DNA of 6,959 nt from Chloroflexota bacterium (GTDB taxonomy: Bacteria; Chloroflexota; Chloroflexia; QHBQ01; JADMIH01). The notes beneath the pieces were generated by a model, which worked only from the letters and a program-made list of their open reading frames with translations, was not told where the DNA came from and ran no database searches. The first letter of the stretch is position 1. The number at the start of each line of letters is the position of its first letter. Location: NCBI GenBank assembly GCA_015478675.1, contig JADMIH010000193.1, positions 1-6,959 on the forward strand, given 5' to 3'. Below are positions 1-4,579 of the stretch, piece after piece. The translations under genes were made by a program, and so were the position numbers.

Positions 1-255
1 CTCTCCCTTGTAGCGCATCTCCCGCCCACACCTGGGGCAAGGTGGGCCAGGCACAGTCTGGGCAGAGGCTTGTTGTTCCTCCAATATCGTCTGCGCCATT
101 TGCTCGCTCAGTTGCTTGTGCAGTTTCATCACTACTTCTTCAATTTGAGCCAGGGTTGGCTGCGGGGTCTCATACGACCAACTAGCCAATTACTCAATTA
201 CTTGTTCCGCCTGCGCCATAAGCGCAGCCTTCATCTGCTCGTGTGTTCGTCTCAT
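1..255 (-). pseudogene. ISKra4-family-like transposase, N-terminal fragment with in-frame stop
   Basis: Reading the minus strand from ATG at 255-253 gives 85 codons in one frame up to the window edge, interrupted by a TAA at codon 22 (positions 192-190). The frame starts MRRTHEQMKAALMAQAEQVI, then stop, and continues LASWSYETPQPTLAQIEEVV and a Gln-rich helical stretch. It ends with CPRCGREMRYKG, the first half of a zinc-ribbon-like motif. This layout (basic start, helical segment, then CxxC before the catalytic domain) matches what I recall of the N-terminus of ISKra4-family transposases common in Chloroflexota. A good ribosome site, GGAGG, precedes the ATG by about 5 bases. The catalytic domain lies outside the window, so family assignment rests on the N-terminus alone. 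The stop probably inactivates the gene. Restart at TTG directly after the stop or at Met43 is possible, but no ribosome site supports either. Confidence 0.62.
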
Positions 256-325
256 TGAGAGCCTCCATCCTCTGCTTGGAATGCTCCCATTATCTCAGAC
301 TTTGCCCCCTATCTGAAATGCACCC
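1..325 (-). mobile_element. Terminal part of an insertion sequence (ISKra4-like), outer boundary approximate
   Basis: The transposase remnant runs off the left edge, so only one end of the element is here. The roughly 70 bases between its start codon and the tRNA promoter are the expected place for the terminal inverted repeat. I place the outer end near 325, where the minus strand reads GGGTGCATTTCAGATAG. The matching far terminus and any target duplication are outside the window, so this limit is a guess. If right, the element sits about 15 bp upstream of the tRNA-Pro -35 box and is transcribed away from it. Confidence 0.4.
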
Positions 326-341
326 ACAACCGCTGCCTGCC

Positions 342-370
342 TTGACGCGTGGCTGCTTAGCCAGTATAAT
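342..370 (+). promoter_or_regulatory. sigma70-type promoter of tRNA-Pro
   Basis: A -35 box TTGACG at 342-347 and a perfect -10 box TATAAT at 365-370 are separated by 17 bases, the optimal spacing. Transcription would start near 377, about five bases before the mature tRNA 5' end, which implies a very short leader. Confidence 0.88.
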
Positions 371-381
371 TATTCGGACTT

Positions 382-459
382 CGGGGTGTAGCTCAGCCCG
401 GTTAGAGCGCAGCGTTTGGGACGCTGAAGTCGAGTGTTCGAATCACTCCACCCCGACCA
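382..459 (+). tRNA. tRNA-Pro (anticodon TGG), CCA encoded
   Basis: This folds into a complete cloverleaf. The acceptor stem is CGGGGTG (382-388) with CACCCCG (449-455), the discriminator is A456, and CCA is encoded at 457-459. The D stem is GCTC/GAGC (391-394 with 405-408). The anticodon stem is CAGCG/CGCTG around loop TTTGGGA (415-421), which puts anticodon TGG at 417-419. The T stem is GAGTG/CACTC with loop TTCGAAT. UGG with a modified wobble base reads most or all CCN proline codons. The gene has its own promoter upstream and a hairpin terminator just downstream, so it appears to be a single-gene unit. Confidence 0.97.
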
Positions 460-462
460 GGA

Positions 463-490
463 CCTCACCTGTATGGTGGGGTTGTTTGTT
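463..490 (+). terminator. Intrinsic terminator after tRNA-Pro
   Basis: Stem CCTCACC (463-469) pairs with GGTGGGG (475-481), with one G-U pair and loop TGTAT, and is followed by the T-rich tract TTGTTTGTT. It begins four bases past the CCA end, as expected for a single tRNA unit. Confidence 0.75.
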
Positions 491-533
491 CCTGTGAGAT
501 CCGTTTCGACATCTGCGCCTAGCACTTTTTGCC

Positions 534-562
534 TTGACAACAAGCCTGTAATACCTTAAGAT
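534..562 (+). promoter_or_regulatory. sigma70-type promoter of the SRP RNA gene
   Basis: A perfect -35 box TTGACA (534-539), a 17-base spacer and a -10 box TAAGAT (557-562) point to initiation close to 570, which is also the base where the predicted SRP RNA closing helix begins. The agreement supports both calls. Confidence 0.88.
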
Positions 563-569
563 TCACTAT

Positions 570-831
570 CGTGCTAGACGGGGAGCTGGCGGTGCCCTGT
601 AACCCGCAATCCGCCACAGCGGGGTTGAATTCCCGATTGAGGTCCGGCACTGTGGGACTGTGCTTGTTAAGAGGTGTTGAAGATCTGGTCTTACGCGGCA
701 GAAGCCTATGAACCCCGTCAGGTCCGGAAGGAAGCAGCGGTAAATAGATACTTCTGGGTGCCGTAGGGTAGCCTGGTTGGAGCTATCTGGCGGGCGAAAG
801 CCGGAGTACTGTGATCAATAAAGGGTGCACG
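570..831 (+). ncRNA. ffs: Signal recognition particle RNA, large bacterial type with Alu domain
   Basis: This is the RNA core of the signal recognition particle, which with Ffh delivers ribosomes making membrane or secreted proteins to the translocase. The universally conserved Ffh-binding hairpin (domain IV) is at about 716-740: GTCAGGTCCGGAAGGAAGCA, with the GGAA tetraloop at 726-729. The 5' part, starting GTGCTAGACGGGGAG and containing GGTGCCCTGTAACCCGCAAT with a UGUAA loop motif (598-602), is typical of the Alu domain in the long SRP RNAs of Bacillus-type Firmicutes, Chloroflexota and others. It is absent from the short 4.5S RNA of E. coli. The ends pair: CGTGC (570-574) with GCACG (827-831). 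The length of about 262 nt fits the long class. It lies between its own promoter and a strong terminator; exact ends are inferred from the closing helix. Confidence 0.95.
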
Positions 832-861
832 TAGCTATTATACTCCTCGTGTGGGGAGGCG

Positions 862-890
862 AAAGAGCCATTACCGCGATGGCTCTTTTT
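862..890 (+). terminator. Strong intrinsic terminator after SRP RNA
   Basis: A perfect 10-bp stem, AAAGAGCCAT (862-871) with ATGGCTCTTT (879-888), encloses loop TACCGCG and runs into a T tract (TTTTT at 886-890, then GTTTG). It lies about 30 bases past the SRP RNA end, so the primary transcript is probably trimmed at its 3' end. Confidence 0.93.
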
Positions 891-984
891 GTTTGGGCTG
901 AATCAGGGGATTAGTAGCGCTCAAGCGTAGCTCTTCAATAAACTGCAACAGGTGACATCGCCCTGTAATTTTGCCGCGCCCGCC

Positions 985-1013
985 TTGACACCATCCAGGC
1001 GCTGTGTTATGTT
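985..1013 (+). promoter_or_regulatory. sigma70-type promoter upstream of the glycerate kinase gene
   Basis: A perfect TTGACA (985-990) is followed after 17 bases by TATGTT (1008-1013). Transcription would start near 1020, giving an untranslated leader of about 50 nt before the GTG at 1071. The rest of 891-1070 shows no gene or other clear element. Confidence 0.75.
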
Positions 1014-1070
1014 ACAATTCGCCACAATGCGCTATCTTTGCTGTAAGTAAGAGCTGGGCCAAAATATCCT

Positions 1071-2423
1071 GTGACGCCTGGGGCTGGCGTGTTGCATAAA
1101 GACATCATCATGGCAGTGCTGAACGCTGCGATCAAATCGGCAGACCCCTACCTTGCGGTGCTTGGCGCACTCAGGGCGCACCTGCCGCCGAAGGGCAGCA
1201 CTCCATCGGGCAAGTTGTACATCATCGGCGCAGGAAAGGCCGGGGCCGCTATGTCGCGGGCAGCCGAGGATGCCTTTGGCGACACTATCACGCAGGGGCT
1301 TGTTATCGTCAAAAATGGCTATACCGGCACGGGAAACGGGCCGTTATCGAGGATAGAGCTTGCCGAGGCGAGCCACCCGGTGCCTGACATGCGTGGTGTT
1401 GAGGCCACAGAGCGGGTGCTGCGGATAGCTGAGAGCGCACAGGAGGGCGACACAGTTGTCTGCCTCGTCTCCGGGGGCGGTTCCGCGCTGCTCGTAGCTC
1501 CCGCCGAAGGGGTTACACTCGCGGATTTACAAAGAACAACGCGCGCTCTGCTACTATCGGGGGCCACTATCAACGAGTTGAACGCGGTTCGCAAGCACCT
1601 GTCGCGAGTGTCGGGTGGTCTGCTTGCCCGTACTATCGCGCCCGCTCAGACGCTGTCGCTTATTCTCAGTGATGTCACAGCTTCGCCACTCGATGTGATA
1701 GCCTCCGGGCCAACCGCGCCAGACGCGACCACTTACAGCGAGGCGCTGGATATAATAGCACGTTACGGGCTGACAGATGCGCTACCTTCAGCGGTGCTGC
1801 GGAGATTGAGCCTCGGTGCGGAGGGCAGCCTGCCTGAGACGCCTAAAACAGACGATGAACTCTTCGGTAAAGTGGACAACATACTCGTCGCCAGCAATGT
1901 CACCGCGGTAGAGGCGGCGGCGTCTCAGGCTCGTGAGATGGGCTTCGACACCGCTATCGTAACGACCTATCTGGAAGGTGAAGCTCGCGAAGCAGCCAAA
2001 GTGCTGGCGGGGGTGGCTAAAGAGATCGTGGCTTACGGTAGGCCGGTAAAGCGTCCGGGCTGCGTCCTTTTCGGCGGTGAAACGACTGTAACGGTGCGCG
2101 GGTCTGGCATCGGGGGCCGTAGTACCGAGCTTGCACTGAGCGCCGCAATCGCCATAGATGGGCTGGGCCACGATGTAGTTATCGCCTCACTCGCCACCGA
2201 CGGCGGCGACGGCACGTCACCCAGCGCTGGGGCTATTGCCGACGGCACCACTATTAATAGAGCTAAAGCGCTTGGCCTGGATGCCTACGCGTCGCTGGCA
2301 AATAATGACAGCTACACCTTCTGGCAACAGCTAGGAGATGCAATCATGACAGGCCCCACCGGCACCAACGTGAACGATATTATAGGAGTGTTTGTATTCG
2401 AGGACCGAACTGCCGAAACATGA
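1071..2423 (+). CDS. Glycerate 2-kinase, class II (DUF4147 + MOFRL domains)
   Basis: A cytoplasmic enzyme of the family that uses ATP to phosphorylate D-glycerate to 2-phosphoglycerate, feeding glycerate into lower glycolysis. The 450 residues match the usual family length. The N-terminal DUF4147 domain (about 10-240) has the IIGAGKAG motif (51-58, with the conserved Lys56), ASHPVPD (100-106), LVSGGGSAL (132-140) and ILSDV..SPLDVIASGPT (198-215). The C-terminal MOFRL domain (about 328-444) has FGGETTVTV, GSGIGGRSTELAL (Arg350 probably the conserved active-site Arg), ATDGGDG, and NNDSY...GPTGTNVND near the end. The frame is closed upstream by TAA at 1044-1046. GTG 1071 is the first possible start, but no convincing ribosome site precedes it; GTG 1089 or TTG 1092 are alternatives that keep the family's N-terminal helix, while ATG 1110 would clip it. 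It has its own promoter. Function is confident from the motifs; the start is not. Confidence 0.93.
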   Translation: MTPGAGVLHKDIIMAVLNAAIKSADPYLAVLGALRAHLPPKGSTPSGKLYIIGAGKAGAAMSRAAEDAFGDTITQGLVIVKNGYTGTGNGPLSRIELAEASHPVPDMRGVEATERVLRIAESAQEGDTVVCLVSGGGSALLVAPAEGVTLADLQRTTRALLLSGATINELNAVRKHLSRVSGGLLARTIAPAQTLSLILSDVTASPLDVIASGPTAPDATTYSEALDIIARYGLTDALPSAVLRRLSLGAEGSLPETPKTDDELFGKVDNILVASNVTAVEAAASQAREMGFDTAIVTTYLEGEAREAAKVLAGVAKEIVAYGRPVKRPGCVLFGGETTVTVRGSGIGGRSTELALSAAIAIDGLGHDVVIASLATDGGDGTSPSAGAIADGTTINRAKALGLDAYASLANNDSYTFWQQLGDAIMTGPTGTNVNDIIGVFVFEDRTAET

Positions 2424-2538
2424 ATCAGGAATTGCCGGCATGCAGGCATACGGGGGGCAGACAAGAATGTTTGCTCTCAGGTGCCTCACCGGACTCAACG
2501 TAGTTCCTGACTCATAATTTGGTAGCTTACCCTTTCGC

Positions 2539-2543
2539 AGGAG
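2539..2543 (+). promoter_or_regulatory. Ribosome binding site of the GH57 gene
   Basis: AGGAG lies six bases before ATG 2550, near-ideal spacing, and fixes this start. In the 126-bp gap upstream, CATAAT (2513-2518) could be a -10 box but no good -35 sits at the right distance. Whether the gene has its own promoter or is read through from the kinase gene cannot be decided; no terminator is visible in the gap. Confidence 0.8.
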
Positions 2544-2549
2544 ATTATC

Positions 2550-4325
2550 ATGAAGCTTGGCGGATTCACTTTCGTGCTACACACTCATATGCCTTTCTAT
2601 CGTGGGGCCGGAATGTGGCCTCACGGCGAGGAGAACTTGCACGAGGTTATGGCCGAAACTTACATACCTTTGCTCCAGGCTCTCACCGACTTGTATGAGG
2701 CGGGGATCACGGCGAAGATCACACTCGGTATCACTCCTGTGCTGCTCGAACAGCTCGCTGATCCTCTCGTCATCCAGCACTTTGAGGAGTATGTGCAGCA
2801 GGAGATAGCTGCCGCCACATCTGAAGTAGAGCGTTTTCAGCAGAGCGGCGAGCAACACTTCCTTTATCTGGCCCACTTCTATAGTGACTGGTACATGCAG
2901 ATTCTAAACGCCTTTCAGCAGCGTTTCGGGCGCGACATACCCGGCGGCTTTCGCCGCTTGCAAGATGCGGGCGCGGTCGAAATCCTTACTTCGGGGGCGA
3001 CCCACCCTTATCTGCCTCTCATGTCTCGCGACTCCACGATCTATGCGCAACTGGAAATCGGCAAGCAGACCACCGCACGTCATTTTGGCAAAGAGCCGCG
3101 CGCTATCTGGCTTCCCGAGTGCGCTTACCGGCCCGGCTATTACGCCACAGCCTCCGATGGCGCTCAGTATGAGCGACCGGGGCTGGAATACTGGCTTGAG
3201 AATAGAGGAATACGCCTCTTCTTCAGCGAGAGCGGCGCGGTGGAGGGGAGCAAGGTCATAGGCCAGGCAGAGCGCGAAACTAAAGAGGTCGTACGCTCCA
3301 CAAGCAGGGTCGTAGAAGTCGTCGCGGCGACGTATGACCAGGTGGCGCAAACCATCGAAGAGATGGGCTACGAGAGTGCGGGCTTCGTAACCGAGAAGAA
3401 GGTGTTGCCGTTCCAGGGCGAGGAGCGGGCCGGCGCTGACAGCGGCACTTTTGAAGCCTATCTTGTGCGCGACTCCGACACAGCCGTCATGGGGCGCAAC
3501 GAAGCGGTGGGGCAGCAGGTCTGGTCGGCTACCTTCGGTTATCCAGGCGACCCTAAGTATCGGGAGTTTCACCGCAAAGACCCTGAGCATGGCTTTCAGT
3601 ACTGGCGTGTCACAGATAACAAAGCTGATTTGCAATACAAGCAGCCGTATGAGCCTTATAGCGCGGGGCAGCAAACCCAGTCTCACGCCGACCACTTTGT
3701 AGCTCTGGTTGAGCAGCAATTGCGTGACTACGCACGGGCGCATAATGGCAATGTGGGCTATATTGCTACGGCATACGATACAGAGTTATTCGGCCACTGG
3801 TGGTTTGAGGGAGTAGAGTGGTTGAAGGAGGTGCTCACACGGCTGGCGCGGAACAGCAATGTTGAGCTTTGCACTGCTTCTGAGTGGTTGCAGCAGCACC
3901 CGGCGGAGAAGATAATAGACTTGCCGGAAAGCTCCTGGGGGCACGCAGGCACACACGTGACCTGGATCAACCCTGAGACCACATGGATGTGGGAGGCGGT
4001 CCACGAAGCCGAGAGGCGGATGGAAGGGTTGGTTGGGCGCTATCCGGATGCGAGTGGCTCGCTTGAAGAGGCATTGAAGCAGGCGGCGCGTGAGCTTGTG
4101 TTGCTCGAAGCGAGCGATTGGGAGTTCCTGTACACTACAGGGCAGGCGCGGCAGTATGCGACCGAGCGGTTTGTTGAGCATGTAAGCCGCTTCAATGACC
4201 TAGCCAGCGCAATCGAGCTTGGAGATGACGGTAATGCGGGTAGGCTGGCCCGCGATTATGGCGAGCGTGATAATCTCTTCCCCGACATAGATTATCGCCT
4301 CTTTGCCCGAAGGCAGCCGGAGTAA
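2550..4325 (+). CDS. GH57 / DUF1957 family protein, probable 1,4-alpha-glucan branching enzyme
   Basis: This family cuts alpha-1,4-glucan chains and rejoins them through alpha-1,6 bonds during glycogen synthesis; no signal peptide is seen, so it should act in the cytoplasm. The 591 residues contain the GH57 hallmarks in order: HTHMPF (11-16), GATHPYLPL (149-157), WLPECAY (187-193) with Glu190 as the expected nucleophile, and YDTELFGHWWFEG (409-421) with Asp410 as the expected acid/base. A late conserved region includes THVTWIN (468-474), followed by the helical C-terminal DUF1957-type domain (about 480-560). The block QVWSATFGYPGDPKYREF (323-340) is also typical. A segment at about 231-297, rich in charged residues, is longer than I would expect in the compact archaeal and Thermus enzymes. 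By eye, the loop position that carries a catalytic Tyr in characterised branching enzymes is Ser298 here, so a hydrolase-like activity remains possible. Family membership is firm; branching activity is inferred. Confidence 0.9.
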   Translation: MKLGGFTFVLHTHMPFYRGAGMWPHGEENLHEVMAETYIPLLQALTDLYEAGITAKITLGITPVLLEQLADPLVIQHFEEYVQQEIAAATSEVERFQQSGEQHFLYLAHFYSDWYMQILNAFQQRFGRDIPGGFRRLQDAGAVEILTSGATHPYLPLMSRDSTIYAQLEIGKQTTARHFGKEPRAIWLPECAYRPGYYATASDGAQYERPGLEYWLENRGIRLFFSESGAVEGSKVIGQAERETKEVVRSTSRVVEVVAATYDQVAQTIEEMGYESAGFVTEKKVLPFQGEERAGADSGTFEAYLVRDSDTAVMGRNEAVGQQVWSATFGYPGDPKYREFHRKDPEHGFQYWRVTDNKADLQYKQPYEPYSAGQQTQSHADHFVALVEQQLRDYARAHNGNVGYIATAYDTELFGHWWFEGVEWLKEVLTRLARNSNVELCTASEWLQQHPAEKIIDLPESSWGHAGTHVTWINPETTWMWEAVHEAERRMEGLVGRYPDASGSLEEALKQAARELVLLEASDWEFLYTTGQARQYATERFVEHVSRFNDLASAIELGDDGNAGRLARDYGERDNLFPDIDYRLFARRQPE

Positions 4326-4579
4326 AACCTTCCGCACGGCACTTCAGAGCCTGTCATCTTCCTAGCTCGCAAAAGTCTCATTGCGAAGGGCTTCTGGGGT
4401 AGGTTCCCATCTGCACGGCGTTGGGTCGCCTGGCATTGTGCTCAGGAAGGACCCCTCCCCACACGTGGGGAGGGGGAAGGAAGTCAGGGGGATGGGTGTT
4501 TGCTTATCCCGATGTTGAGGAGCACTGAATAGGCGTGCGAAAGCCTGCGCCCGGAGAGGCGCATCAGGGGTCTTGCTTT
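4326..4579. other. Convergent intergenic region, no gene seen
   Basis: These 254 bases separate the converging GH57 and SLH-protein genes. Besides the palindrome annotated separately, they hold two weak hairpins: TCGCAA/TTGCGA (4367-4372 with 4381-4386), just past the GH57 stop, and TGCGCC/GGCGCA (4546-4551 with 4558-4563), just past the SLH-protein stop. Neither has a T tract in the needed direction, so I do not call either a standard terminator. The minus-strand frame that stays open through this stretch is not protein-like. Confidence 0.6.
4452..4475. repeat. GC-rich palindrome, possible dispersed REP-like repeat
   Basis: CCCCTCCCC (4452-4460) is perfectly complementary to GGGGAGGGG (4467-4475), and AC/GT can extend the stem inward, leaving a two-base centre. 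It is followed by purine-rich GGAAGGAAGTCAGGGGGATG. Palindromes of this C-block/G-block style with a G-rich tail recur between genes in many Chloroflexota and other GC-rich genomes, so it may belong to a dispersed family. That is recalled knowledge, not shown by one copy. Its place between two converging genes also suits a bidirectional transcription block. Confidence 0.6.

Noticed and set aside
70..258. Plus-strand open frame opposite the transposase remnant
   Set aside because: The opposite strand gives a family-like transposase sequence with a ribosome site; this one is Leu/His-rich without features.
243..497. Plus-strand open frame spanning the tRNA-Pro gene
   Set aside because: It reads through the tRNA promoter, tRNA and terminator, which are far better supported.
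519..577. CTAGCAC (519-525) and GTGCTAG (571-577) inverted pair around the SRP promoter
   Set aside because: It is only 7 bp, and the right half is part of the conserved SRP RNA 5' end, so it is likely coincidence.
1788..2171. Minus-strand open frame within the glycerate kinase gene
   Set aside because: It is opposite well-conserved MOFRL-domain codons and looks like a high-GC shadow.
2425..2510. TCAGGAA / TTCCTGA inverted pair bracketing the kinase-GH57 gap
   Set aside because: A 7-bp match over about 80 bases is expected by chance and does not make a terminator.
2904..3743. Long minus-strand open frame (279 codons) inside the GH57 gene
   Set aside because: It lies entirely opposite the GH57 gene, whose frame carries all family motifs; its translation shows no domain features and it has no ribosome site.
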